Assembly (NCBI GenBank): GCA_964576365.1
Contig: CAZNUT010000027.1
Coordinates: forward strand, 1-19,432
Origin: CAZMJG01 sp964576365
Lineage (GTDB): Bacteria > Patescibacteriota > Microgenomatia > UBA1406 > GWC2-37-13
DNA length: 19,432 nt
Reading direction: 5' to 3'
Under the pieces are notes generated by a model. That model searched no databases. It was not told the DNA's origin and saw only the letters and a program-made list of their open reading frames with translations. The position numbers and the translations under genes were made by a program. Positions 1-6,457 of the stretch are shown here, piece by piece. Within the stretch, counting starts at the first letter, position 1, and each line of letters starts with the position of its first letter.

Positions 1-85
1 GCACTTTGAATAAAAATTATGCTTTTGAGTCCATGAATCCACGAGTTGATCCCTGCAATAATTATTCTCCCCATTCCTTCTTTCT

Positions 86-124
86 TTTTGCTTGATAAAA
101 CAAGCCAAACCTTTTTTATTTTTT
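86..124 (+). terminator. Probable intrinsic terminator of an upstream gene
   Basis: GCTTG (90-94) and CAAGC (101-105) form a 5-bp stem around an ATAAAA loop. TTT (87-89) can add three pairs with AAA (107-109) across one bulged C. Two C residues and then a T-rich run from 112 to 124 follow. This suits the 3' end of a plus-strand transcript entering from outside the window. The stem is short and the T-run does not directly abut it, so the call is tentative. Bases 1-85 show no gene I can support: one frame is open from 3 to 95, but its translation has no recognisable character. Confidence 0.35.
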
Positions 125-143
125 ACTAATTTATTTTTATTAC

Positions 144-551
144 ATGTCGAATTTTCAATTATTTCCAATATCTCACATTCACAAAATGGATTTTCTTGTT
201 TCTTTATATATTTTCTGTCTGATGGGGGCTGAGCTGATGGGTGTCAAAACATTTCCACTTCTTCATGTGGGCAACTTTAAGCTCAATGCAAGTATCGCGA
301 TATTTTTGCTACCAATTATTTTTTCTATTAACGACGTTATCGCTGAGGTGTATGGTGGAGATCGCGCCAAAAGTGTAGTTCGTTGTGGCTTAATCATCGT
401 ATTTCTTATTTTTGCTTTTGCCTTTTTTGTAACCTACCTTCCTCCATCTCCACGCTTTGTCGAAAAAGAAGAGGCTTTTGATACCATATTCGGAGGGTCG
501 GTGAGAATCGCCGCTGCAAGTCTGATCGCTTACTTGTGTCTGATTTTTTAG
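144..551 (+). CDS. yhhQ: Queuosine precursor transporter (YhhQ/DUF165 family), N-terminal part, frameshifted
   Basis: This encodes the first 135 residues of a YhhQ-type (VUT/DUF165) inner-membrane transporter. That family imports 7-deazaguanine precursors such as preQ0 or queuine for tRNA queuosine modification. Family signatures are visible: an early hydrophobic helix (18-35), the GVKTFPLLHVGNFKLNASI segment, and the conserved INDVIAEVYGGDRAKSVV region (about 62-79). The frame then closes at LIAYLCLIF and stop, just where the family continues with (V)SxFLDVxIFxRLKK. That continuation is present one base out of phase in the next entry. One missing G near 536 (TTG|GTG read as TTGTG) would join the two parts into a normal protein of about 222 aa. 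ATG 144 is the chosen start; no Shine-Dalgarno is visible. The break is either a sequencing or assembly error or a recent inactivating deletion. Confidence 0.75.
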   Translation: MSNFQLFPISHIHKMDFLVSLYIFCLMGAELMGVKTFPLLHVGNFKLNASIAIFLLPIIFSINDVIAEVYGGDRAKSVVRCGLIIVFLIFAFAFFVTYLPPSPRFVEKEEAFDTIFGGSVRIAAASLIAYLCLIF

Positions 552-814
552 ATGTAGCGATATTTACCAGATTAAAAAAACGTTTGGGTCATTCTGGTCT
601 TTGGCTGCGCAATAATCTTTCGAATGTAATTTCTCAATTATGTGATACAGTGCTTTTTATGACGTTGGCTTTCTATTCGTTAGATTTATCATTCGGAGCA
701 AATTTTTCGTTTTTATTGAGCATCATCATACCTTATTGGTTGTTGAAGTGCTGTATGTCGGTGATTGAAACGCCATTTGTATATCTGGGTGTAAAGTGGT
801 TAAGGAAGGATTAG
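536..814 (+). CDS. yhhQ: Queuosine precursor transporter (YhhQ family), C-terminal part after the frameshift
   Basis: This is the downstream half of the same YhhQ-type transporter, in a different frame and overlapping the N-terminal part by 16 nt. It holds the family motif SDFLDVAIFTRLKKR (residues 2-16), then GLWLRNNLSNVISQLCDTV (about 21-39) and two further hydrophobic helices ending in YLGVKWLRKD. The WLRNN-S--SQ--DT pattern is a hallmark of the family's second half. The nominal start at 536 is a GTG that encodes an internal valine of the intact protein, so I do not think it is a genuine initiation site. The fragment would make a working transporter only if the frame is restored, or if both halves were made and associated, which I consider unlikely. 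Confidence 0.7.
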   Translation: MSDFLDVAIFTRLKKRLGHSGLWLRNNLSNVISQLCDTVLFMTLAFYSLDLSFGANFSFLLSIIIPYWLLKCCMSVIETPFVYLGVKWLRKD

Positions 815-830
815 TTTTAAAGTATGTACA

Positions 831-926
831 GTGAGCACCAAAGCAATTGAAAAGCTTAGTATCTCAAAAAATCAGGAAGAAGAAATAAATAAAAATCTCC
901 CTATTAGTAAGGAAGATGATCACTAA
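831..926 (+). CDS. Possible 31-aa small ORF of unknown function
   Basis: In the 149-bp gap between the transporter (+) and the MFS gene (-), a GTG at 831 opens a 31-codon frame ending in TAA at 926. The peptide is hydrophilic and rich in Lys and Glu (VSTKAIEKLSISKNQEEEIN at its start). Its composition is protein-like rather than repeat-like. There is no Shine-Dalgarno, no clear promoter and no family I recognise. It could equally be chance in an AT-rich gap. It is listed because nothing else explains this stretch. Confidence 0.15.
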   Translation: MSTKAIEKLSISKNQEEEINKNLPISKEDDH

Positions 927-963
927 ACAGAGCGGGAGGTCAAAAGTAAAGTCAGAGATAAGT

Positions 964-2148
964 TTATGGCTCCAGATGAACTTTTTTTGGTAAATGAGTG
1001 AAGATTTGGAACGCCAGATATACGCAAATATACACCAGAATACCAGAGCCAATAAAAGGCAGATTGATGGTAATAGTTGCCAAACCTCCCGCTACGATGG
1101 GGCCGATGATTTGTCCGATACTCATGTAAGAAGCATTTACTCCCTGTATCTCACCTTGCTCCTTCTGATCAGTTTCTTCCGACAAAATCGTTTGGGATAA
1201 AGGTTGAATAAATGAATTCACCAATCCAAGAAATATATTAGCTGCAATAAAGGAAAAAATAGTTTTAGCAAAATAAAGAGCGATGAATGCACTCGCCGTC
1301 CAGATAAGAGCTCCAACGAATGTTGACTTGAGTCCAAATGTTTTTGTGGCAAAACCTAGAGTAACCACTTGCGAAATCAAATTCAACCCCCCAAAAATAC
1401 TAAAGACGAGTGCAATTTGATTCGCGCTCATGTGGTAGAGATGAAAGGATGCTGACTGGAACGTGTAAATAAACATGGAAAAAGCTGTATTGAATAGAAG
1501 GGTGATAAGAAGAGTTGAGCCTATGGCTTTATTTGTCAGAGAGTGTAATAATTTATCAAAATTAAATAGTTTTTTATGAGAAACTTCACCTAAATGCTTG
1601 TTGGTTTCGGGTAAAAAAAGCGCAGTCATAAGCACTGCAATGAGCGAGACACCAGCGGCAATGAGAAATGGGAGAGCTTGCCAGATGTTGACAGTAAGTG
1701 AGGATATGACCGGTCCAATGATAAATCCAAAACCAAATGATGCGCCAATAATCCCAAATCCTTTTGCTCGATCTTTGGGTTCGGTGGTGTCAGTGATGAC
1801 AGCTGATGCCACAGGTATATTTCCAGCCGTAATGCCATCTAATGCTCGAGCAATGAATAAAAAAAGAGCGTTTGGTGCGAAAGCCATAATTAGAAATGAA
1901 AGCGCGGTACCAGCTATGGAAATAATAAGAAGAGGTCTGCGGCCATATTTGTCTGATAATCTTCCAATGATTGGTGTAGCGATAAATTGACAAAAAGAAA
2001 AAGTAGCAAATAGTAATCCATTTTGAAAATCAGTCAGGCCAAATTTGATGCTGTAAGGGTACAAAATAGGGATGATAATGCCATAACCCAGCGCATTAAC
2101 AATAGCAATAAGAGCAATAATGATCAGATTACGATTTTTTTTAAACAT
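964..2148 (-). CDS. MFS transporter, DHA1/TetA-like exporter
   Basis: A 394-aa major facilitator superfamily protein with about 12 hydrophobic helices, probably a proton-driven exporter of drugs or metabolites. Motif A of the loop between helices 2 and 3 is clear (GRLSDKYGRRPLL, residues 62-74). The helix-5 antiporter motif C region reads GASFGFGFIIGPVI (135-148), and helix 4 carries the RALDGITAGN segment (101-110). Length and motifs match the DHA1 group that includes TetA. Motif C is known from drug/H+ antiporters, so export is the favoured direction; the substrate cannot be read from sequence. The N-terminus starts with a short basic stretch before helix 1, supporting ATG 2148. The DUF3467 gene lies 13 bp upstream on the same strand, so the two may be co-transcribed. 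Confidence 0.88.
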   Translation of the reverse strand: MFKKNRNLIIIALIAIVNALGYGIIIPILYPYSIKFGLTDFQNGLLFATFSFCQFIATPIIGRLSDKYGRRPLLIISIAGTALSFLIMAFAPNALFLFIARALDGITAGNIPVASAVITDTTEPKDRAKGFGIIGASFGFGFIIGPVISSLTVNIWQALPFLIAAGVSLIAVLMTALFLPETNKHLGEVSHKKLFNFDKLLHSLTNKAIGSTLLITLLFNTAFSMFIYTFQSASFHLYHMSANQIALVFSIFGGLNLISQVVTLGFATKTFGLKSTFVGALIWTASAFIALYFAKTIFSFIAANIFLGLVNSFIQPLSQTILSEETDQKEQGEIQGVNASYMSIGQIIGPIVAGGLATITINLPFIGSGILVYICVYLAFQIFTHLPKKVHLEP

Positions 2149-2161
2149 ACAGTAGAACGCG

Positions 2162-2425
2162 TTAATTAACTTTCTTTTTTTCAGGTTTGAGGTTGAGTGG
2201 AAGCTTATCGTCTTCCAATTTAGATTGGAGTACCTGAATCAACGCTTTCATATGTTCTGAAGACATGCCGATCCGTGAGACAACTCTACGCTCGTTGGAG
2301 CCAGCAACACTTTGGGCAAAATCTAAAACGATTCCATAGTCTGTTTTGGTCACAACCACCATATCAGAAAAAAGAACGTATAGATTTTCAGGAATTTTCA
2401 CATTTATTTGATTTTCTGGTGCCAT
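2162..2425 (-). CDS. DUF3467 domain protein
   Basis: An 87-aa protein whose length and pattern match the small DUF3467 family, which has no assigned biochemical role. The recognisable core runs from INVKIPENLYVLFSDMVVVT through a DFAQ segment to RRVVSRIGMSSEHMKALIQ and a Lys-rich tail. The frame stays open upstream to 2593, but that extension translates intergenic repeat DNA (see 2426-2771) and gives low-complexity basic sequence. I therefore place the start at ATG 2425 (MAPENQINVKIPEN). A perfect -10 hexamer TATAAT on the minus strand (2450-2455) would give a leader of roughly 20 nt, which fits this start. The MFS gene follows after 13 bp. Confidence 0.72.
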   Translation of the reverse strand: MAPENQINVKIPENLYVLFSDMVVVTKTDYGIVLDFAQSVAGSNERRVVSRIGMSSEHMKALIQVLQSKLEDDKLPLNLKPEKKKVN

Positions 2426-2503
2426 AAAAAAACAACTGATGAATATATTATTATAACGCATTTCGTCTAACGTGAAGCGTGAAACGCGTAGCGTTTTTTT
2501 CTG

Positions 2504-2548
2504 CGTCATTGTGAGGACCCGCTGATTTGGCCAGGACAAAGCAATCTG
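2504..2548. repeat. Degenerate CGTCATTG...GCAATCT dispersed repeat
   Basis: The element begins CGTCATTGTGAGGACCC and ends AAAGCAATCTG. The same outer boxes, CGTCATTG(C/T)GAGGA and (A)AGCAATCT, bracket a very common short interspersed repeat found in many bacteria, including Patescibacteria. The inner part here is diverged and does not form a perfect hairpin. It is presumably a non-autonomous remnant. Confidence 0.5.
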
Positions 2549-2626
2549 TTTTCGCTGTCGTGCTGTCTGTCTACCGATGAGGTGAGAGCTCAATTCAGCC
2601 TACCCGTTGGCATCTTTAGTGATGAG

Positions 2627-2647
2627 ATCCCGGATCAAGTCCGGGAT
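2627..2647. repeat. Palindromic dispersed repeat (ATCCCGGA...TCCGGGAT)
   Basis: The two 8-bp arms ATCCCGGA (2627-2634) and TCCGGGAT (2640-2647) are perfectly complementary around a 5-nt loop. The consensus GATCCCGGATCAAGTCCGGG is a familiar interspersed palindrome in bacterial genomes. It is more GC-rich than its surroundings. It has no T-run and lies upstream of both flanking genes, so it is not a terminator for them. Confidence 0.55.
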
Positions 2648-2752
2648 GACAAAATACACAATGAGTTGTTAGTAATTCATAATTATTGCTTAAAAATCAG
2701 CAATGTATACATATTTGATATAAAAGAGTCATAAAGGTTTAGCATTTCTTTT

Positions 2753-2761
2753 TGTTACAAT
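2753..2761 (+). promoter_or_regulatory. Extended -10 promoter element of radC
   Basis: TGTTACAAT fits the extended -10 pattern TGnTAnnnT with five of six matches in the hexamer. Its last base is 10 nt before the ATG at 2769+3 (2772), so transcription should begin about 3-5 nt before the start codon and give a near-leaderless mRNA. No good -35 is visible, which is usual for extended -10 promoters. Confidence 0.45.
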
Positions 2762-2771
2762 AATCTTCTTT

Positions 2772-3440
2772 ATGAAAATTACAGAGTTGCCTGTTCATTT
2801 ACGTCCACGAGAAAAACTTTCTTCTCTCGGTGTATCAGGTTTAAAAGATACTGAGCTACTTGCACTTTTGCTCAGAACCGGAATAAAAGGAAAAAATGCT
2901 GTTGAGCTCGCAGAGATGATTTTTGCAAAAGTCGGGAAGAATAAACTTCCTTCTGCCTCATTTGAATCTCTTATCAAAGTCGCTGGGATTGATAGAGGCA
3001 AGGCAAGTGTCATCATTGCTGCGTTTGAGCTTTCTAGAAGATTGACAGGCGTTGAGGATGACAAATTACCACTAGTCAATACGCCTGAGGATGTCTTTGC
3101 TCATTGCGCTGATATAAAGTCACTAAAAAAAGAATATTTTGTCGGTTTGTATCTAGATGCCCGTAACAGATTGCTCCATAAAGAGACAGTGTCTATCGGC
3201 ATAGTCAATGCAAGTATCGTCCACCCCCGGGAAGTATTTGAGCCAGCACTTTTTCATCATGCTGTTGCGATCATAGTCGCACACAATCACCCATCAGGAT
3301 CACTAGATCCGTCACGAGAAGATATAGCAGTTACCCGCAAATTGGCTGGCGCGGGCGATTTACTCGGTATTAATCTAGTCGATCACATCATTATAAGTAA
3401 TAAAGGATATTTAAGCATGAAGGAAGAAGGGTTATGGTAG
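2772..3440 (+). CDS. radC: RadC family JAB/JAMM-domain protein (UPF0758)
   Basis: A full-length (222 aa) RadC-type protein. The N-terminal part has the family's RPREKL box (11-16), the ELLALLLRTG segment (28-37) and a helix-hairpin-helix-like region LIKVAGIDRGKASVIIAA (67-84). The C-terminal JAMM metalloprotease-like domain has its metal site intact: Glu138 (KETV), the HNHPSG box (171-176) and Ser181/Asp184 (SREDIAVT). The family was named for DNA repair, but that role is disputed; metal-dependent hydrolase chemistry is inferred from the intact JAMM residues. The gene is monocistronic, with its own extended -10 just upstream. Its stop overlaps the convergent gene at 3432 by 9 bp, so there is no room for a terminator between them. 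Confidence 0.93.
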   Translation: MKITELPVHLRPREKLSSLGVSGLKDTELLALLLRTGIKGKNAVELAEMIFAKVGKNKLPSASFESLIKVAGIDRGKASVIIAAFELSRRLTGVEDDKLPLVNTPEDVFAHCADIKSLKKEYFVGLYLDARNRLLHKETVSIGIVNASIVHPREVFEPALFHHAVAIIVAHNHPSGSLDPSREDIAVTRKLAGAGDLLGINLVDHIIISNKGYLSMKEEGLW

Positions 3441-3920
3441 TGGTTGTATCTGCCACTCGATCGGATATTGATCCGCAGGAATTTCTTTTAATGTCTTTAA
3501 ATCACTGATAATCATAGATTTCATTTGTTCCACGTTGTCTCCAGGTCCTGGGTACAGTTTGCCAATAAATTTATCCTGCTCCAGATCATAATATATGTAA
3601 AAACGTTCCTTTGCGTAAGGAAGGCGTCTCAACCAGGGAAAATCAGCACGTATCTTGGCAACTTGTGTATCGTATTCTACAGCAGCTTCTTTTGCTTCGT
3701 TTATCGCCGCTTTCATTTCTACAGTATGGGTTGGTGTAGGTTCAAGATTGGTTTCTTGCTGAGTGGTGGAATTTGTGTTATCAAGTTGAGCCTGGTTTTT
3801 ATTTCGAGTAAAAATTGAAATAAAAATAAATAAAACACTGAGTATTGCGAGTCCACCCAAACTGATTGCTATCCAGTTCTGACGTATAAAGGTTAGTACA
3901 TTATTATCTTCAGATTGCAT
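3432..3920 (-). CDS. Single-pass membrane-anchored protein, unknown function
   Basis: A 162-aa protein with a short charged N-terminus, one strong transmembrane helix (about 17-37), a Gln/Asn/Thr-rich linker (about 40-65) and a folded C-terminal part of about 95 residues. Positive charges (RNKN) directly after the helix leave the topology ambiguous, but the low-complexity linker suggests an extracytoplasmic C-terminus. The C-terminal region contains FPWLRRLPYAKERFYIYYDL and a later YPIEW motif, reminiscent of small uncharacterised Microgenomates membrane proteins; I assign no function. It lies 12 bp downstream of the anchored protein at 3933-4874 on the same strand and has a similar architecture, so the two probably form an operon and may act together at the cell surface. 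It ends inside radC (convergent overlap of 9 bp). Confidence 0.7.
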   Translation of the reverse strand: MQSEDNNVLTFIRQNWIAISLGGLAILSVLFIFISIFTRNKNQAQLDNTNSTTQQETNLEPTPTHTVEMKAAINEAKEAAVEYDTQVAKIRADFPWLRRLPYAKERFYIYYDLEQDKFIGKLYPGPGDNVEQMKSMIISDLKTLKEIPADQYPIEWQIQPLP

Positions 3921-3932
3921 ATAGAGTGAATA

Positions 3933-4874
3933 CTATGTATGACAGCCAAATCCTGTCAGCCCGTTGGTAGTTGTTTGATTTGTTGATGTATTGCGTATTG
4001 ACCACCCGGTCATGGGGAAGCGGTCAATATACATTTTTGAACCAGCTTGCAATATCGAGAAAACTCCGTCACCGCCTACGGTAAAGAGTTCTAATTTATT
4101 TACAATGCCTATGTGATAACTTGAGCTAGTTTTAAGAAAAGCGACGCATCCAGTAAGATCACGTTTGCCGGTACCAAATTCTTGAATTACAGTAGGAGTG
4201 TATGGAATATAGCTATATCCAGATGGAGGAGATTGCCACCAGCTAAATAACCCGTTTGGGCTCACCATTGAAGCGTTGTTGGGATCTAGTTCAGAAAAAC
4301 CTGCAAGTCTAAATGCGTCTATGACAAGGCGCGTGGACACATAGGTGCCTTTTGGATGTGGGCCGGTAGAGTGGCATGAATTTGAAACTGCAGTAGTGAG
4401 ATAATCACGTACTCCATTTCCGCCGTCTATTTTCATATCCTGAGGAAGAGCCATGACTAGTTTGTGTACCTGCTCCATGATAGTGCCACATGAGCCTGTT
4501 GCTCCACCAGCGCCTTTTGGCACGAGATGACTAGAGTTATCATCACACATGTCTGGATCAACATCATCAATACAATAATATCCGCTAGGAGGTTTTGGTC
4601 CACCGATGGCAGGAGTAGAGACAGCAACAGGACCGGATGTTGGCACAGGTGCTGAGTTGGCGGGTGGTACGGTAGGAGCCACTGTCGGGCGAGTAGTAGG
4701 TATAAGAGTTGCAGTTGGAGCACCTGGAGTAGTGAGTCCGATTGCACCTTGTTTTTGTGACGCAAAAGTGACTACCATCGCCATATTAGTCATATAACCT
4801 ATGCTAAAAGCAATGGTCATTAATAAGGTAATGACTAGAAATGGAGAAGCGTGATGATGTTTATGTTGAGTCAC
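3933..4874 (-). CDS. Membrane-anchored protein with a degenerate NlpC/P60-like domain
   Basis: A 313-aa protein starting at GTG 4874: a His-rich N-terminus, one transmembrane helix or uncleaved signal anchor (about 12-38), a Pro/Thr/Ala-rich linker (about 47-92) and a secreted C-terminal region with seven cysteines. Residues 180-258 resemble the NlpC/P60 cell-wall peptidase fold in outline. STRLVIDAFRLAG (180-192) aligns with the family's CSGLVxxAYxxAG helix, and GCVAFLKTSSSYHIGIV (242-258) with its GDxVFF...HVGIV strand, His254 being the usual histidine. The catalytic Cys position is Ser or Thr here, so hydrolase activity is doubtful and a peptidoglycan-binding or structural role is possible. 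The fold match is inference from pattern only. It precedes the anchored protein at 3432 by 12 bp. Confidence 0.68.
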   Translation of the reverse strand: MTQHKHHHASPFLVITLLMTIAFSIGYMTNMAMVVTFASQKQGAIGLTTPGAPTATLIPTTRPTVAPTVPPANSAPVPTSGPVAVSTPAIGGPKPPSGYYCIDDVDPDMCDDNSSHLVPKGAGGATGSCGTIMEQVHKLVMALPQDMKIDGGNGVRDYLTTAVSNSCHSTGPHPKGTYVSTRLVIDAFRLAGFSELDPNNASMVSPNGLFSWWQSPPSGYSYIPYTPTVIQEFGTGKRDLTGCVAFLKTSSSYHIGIVNKLELFTVGGDGVFSILQAGSKMYIDRFPMTGWSIRNTSTNQTTTNGLTGFGCHT

Positions 4875-4934
4875 AATGATATATCAATTCGTATTTTTAT
4901 AGTATCAGGTTTTTAAACTTCGTCAAGTCAGATG

Positions 4935-5645
4935 TTATTTATTGTCTGGAGAATGTTGATTAAACAAATGCAAGGTCGTAATGAAAAGAGCCGCGCGCAA
5001 AATCAATACTAACAAACCGAAAAAAAACAGAAAAAGATTAAAAGGAGGAAGTCTGGGATAGGTGCTCAGCTGCATCGCCCATTTGATCCATATCAGCCAG
5101 AATATCGGCACAAAGTGGAAAAGGACAAATATATAGCCTATATATCCTACCCGTAATAATCTTCTCCACATGACTCCTCCCAACTCATGCACGGCAAAAC
5201 GATTTGAAATAATCGCCATTACCGTAAAAATAATAAATGCAATAACTCCATAAAAAAATTTAAGATAAAATATGTCCGAGATAGAGTATTGACTAAAACG
5301 CAGAAAAGCAGGATAGATAAGGAAAGATAGAGTCAAATGCAGCCATGCATATACAAATCCTGTCAGACCAATATGTTTGCGATACACAATATATTGATCT
5401 GCAAAATTCCAGAAATAACAAACTGAACTTAAACCAAAGGATAGTCCTATTAAAATAAATGATACATCGGCAATAATGACATTGATTGTTTCTATAGAAA
5501 TAAAATCTCTTTGAATAAAGTAGTATATTCCTATAAACAAACTTACGCATATACTAAACACAATGGATCTCATCCATAATTGAGTGTCTGTGTGTGTATG
5601 CTGACCCACGAGTTTTGCATGGAGAGTTTGTTCTGCTTGCGACAT
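4935..5645 (-). CDS. Ferric-reductase-like / MsrQ-like haem membrane protein
   Basis: A 236-aa protein with about six transmembrane helices that fits the ferric reductase transmembrane domain (PF01794), as in MsrQ and NOX-type b-haem proteins. The helix beginning RKHIGLTGFVYAWLHL (about 89-104) carries His103. The later MAIISNRFAVHELGGVMW region (143-160) leads into a helix with His177 (YIFVLFHFVP). His91 and His153 lie near the helix ends. These histidines sit where the family binds haem. There is no FAD/NAD-binding reductase domain on this polypeptide, so electrons would come from another protein, as MsrQ takes them from a flavin reductase. No partner such as MsrP is encoded nearby. A -10-like TACAAT (minus strand, 5657-5662) would start a transcript about 5 nt before ATG 5645. 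Confidence 0.62.
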   Translation of the reverse strand: MSQAEQTLHAKLVGQHTHTDTQLWMRSIVFSICVSLFIGIYYFIQRDFISIETINVIIADVSFILIGLSFGLSSVCYFWNFADQYIVYRKHIGLTGFVYAWLHLTLSFLIYPAFLRFSQYSISDIFYLKFFYGVIAFIIFTVMAIISNRFAVHELGGVMWRRLLRVGYIGYIFVLFHFVPIFWLIWIKWAMQLSTYPRLPPFNLFLFFFGLLVLILRAALFITTLHLFNQHSPDNK

Positions 5646-5769
5646 AGGTGTAATTTATTGTAGCGCAATTCAGACAAGTTGTAGTTGTATGGTGAAGTTG
5701 AAACGTTATTAAACGGTAAATGTAAGATTTTAAAATAAGGTTGTTGTTGGAGCATGAACAGAGTTTCAA

Positions 5770-5775
5770 TATAAT
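5770..5775 (+). promoter_or_regulatory. Candidate -10 box for the DUF192 gene
   Basis: A perfect TATAAT lies 28 nt before ATG 5804. A weak TTGGAG (5747-5752) sits 17 nt upstream of it as a possible -35. The predicted leader is about 22 nt and contains no Shine-Dalgarno. A second AT-rich candidate, TATTAT (5793-5798), lies nearer the start, so which one is used is uncertain. Confidence 0.3.
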
Positions 5776-5803
5776 AAATTAGAAATTTTATATATTATTT
5801 TTT

Positions 5804-6241
5804 ATGTTTACTTTGAAACATATTCTTTTGTTTGTCTTTTTATTCTGTTCTATTTTTAGCCTCGGTGTATTTATTGTCATGCGATATTGGCCGTCTCTTT
5901 TTGGAAGTACAGCTTTATGGGATGGATATCGTATCGAAATAAAGGAAGTTGAGGGTAAAAAATTAAAACTTATCATTGCGGAAAATCCAAAGCAATGGTC
6001 TCAGGGCCTTATGTTTGTGAAAGAAAAGTCAGAAGATTTTGACGGGATGATTTTCAAGTTTCCCTCCGCATCACGAAGGATGTTTTGGAACATGAATACG
6101 TTTGTTGACTTAAAGCTCTACTGGATGAGGGATGGAAAGATTATCGGCACATCAGATTTGCCGTCTATCACTAAATCAAAAACAGTAGTGACCCGTTCGT
6201 CGCCCGGCCCGGCCGACACAGTCATTGAGGCAATACAATAG
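5804..6241 (+). CDS. DUF192 family protein, membrane-anchored
   Basis: A 145-aa protein with an N-terminal transmembrane helix or signal anchor (about 7-27) followed by one DUF192 domain. Family motifs are present in order: WSQGLMFV (65-72; usual form RxxGLM), GMIFKFP (81-87), FWNMNTFVDLKLYWM (94-108; usual form FWMKNTxxPLDxxFI) and the following DGKIIG turn. The domain has no assigned biochemical function, and most members are secreted or anchored small proteins of this length. The Asn-Met change inside FWMKNT is a conservative drift. The 3' end overlaps the convergent 71-aa gene by 20 bp. No operon partner lies on this strand. Confidence 0.82.
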   Translation: MFTLKHILLFVFLFCSIFSLGVFIVMRYWPSLFGSTALWDGYRIEIKEVEGKKLKLIIAENPKQWSQGLMFVKEKSEDFDGMIFKFPSASRRMFWNMNTFVDLKLYWMRDGKIIGTSDLPSITKSKTVVTRSSPGPADTVIEAIQ

Positions 6242-6437
6242 GAAGTTCTGGTTCGTGCATTGAAAGTAATTCTCCAGTCAAAATGAGACCCTTTTGTTCA
6301 CGCAGTACCAATTCGTTGATTGCAGCATCCGTTGGTTTTTGACCGTCTGAATTTTGATTTGCTAAACGCTCTCTGATGTTTATAACTTGTGCTTTCATTA
6401 CCTCAAGGAATGCAGGCAGAATGGGTTTCTCTAGCAT
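6222..6437 (-). CDS. Small hypothetical protein downstream of glpX
   Basis: A 71-aa soluble, predominantly helical protein with no recognised domain. It has a plausible helix at 9-27 (FLEVMKAQVINIRERLA) and then a polar linker. It begins 20 bp after the glpX stop on the same strand, so it is probably the last gene of the central-carbon cluster. Its amino-acid composition is ordinary and charged, unlike a shadow frame. The 3' end overlaps the convergent DUF192 gene by 20 bp. No function can be proposed from sequence. Confidence 0.5.
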   Translation of the reverse strand: MLEKPILPAFLEVMKAQVINIRERLANQNSDGQKPTDAAINELVLREQKGLILTGELLSMHEPELPIVLPQ

Positions 6438-6457
6438 ACGATATATAAAATTGTTAA

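Larger units (their letters stand above)
2426..2771. other. Gene-free divergent region with dispersed repeats
   Basis: This 346-bp stretch separates the divergent DUF3467 (-) and radC (+) genes and holds no credible gene. It contains an imperfect GTGAAGC/GTGAAAC repeat (about 2471-2485), a degenerate member of the widespread CGTCATTG...GCAATCT repeat family (2504-2548), and an ATCCCGGA/TCCGGGAT hairpin repeat (2627-2647). A perfect minus-strand -10 TATAAT lies at 2450-2455 and the radC extended -10 at 2753-2761. The remaining part (2648-2752) is AT-rich and shows nothing I can name. Confidence 0.6.

Noticed and set aside
1..95. 3' end of a protein gene entering from the left (frame open 3-95)
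   Set aside because: The translation is short and ends in a Phe-rich run from pyrimidine-rich DNA that overlaps the terminator stem; not enough to claim a gene.
530..545. Programmed -1 ribosomal frameshift in the YhhQ-type gene
   Set aside because: No X XXY YYZ slippery heptamer or downstream structure is seen at the frame change, so a deletion or base-calling error is simpler.
864..1052. 62-aa hydrophobic minus-strand frame near the MFS 3' end
   Set aside because: It overlaps the last codons of the MFS gene in another frame; its hydrophobicity is explained by AT-rich sequence opposite Lys-rich codons.
1598..1990. 130-aa plus-strand frame opposite the MFS gene
   Set aside because: It overlaps the motif A-to-C coding region of a clear MFS transporter and has no domain of its own.
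2426..2593. Longer version of the DUF3467 protein starting at 2593
   Set aside because: The extra 56 residues translate a dispersed repeat and AT-rich spacer, are absent from the family pattern, and place the -10 TATAAT inside the gene. ATG 2425 fits family length.
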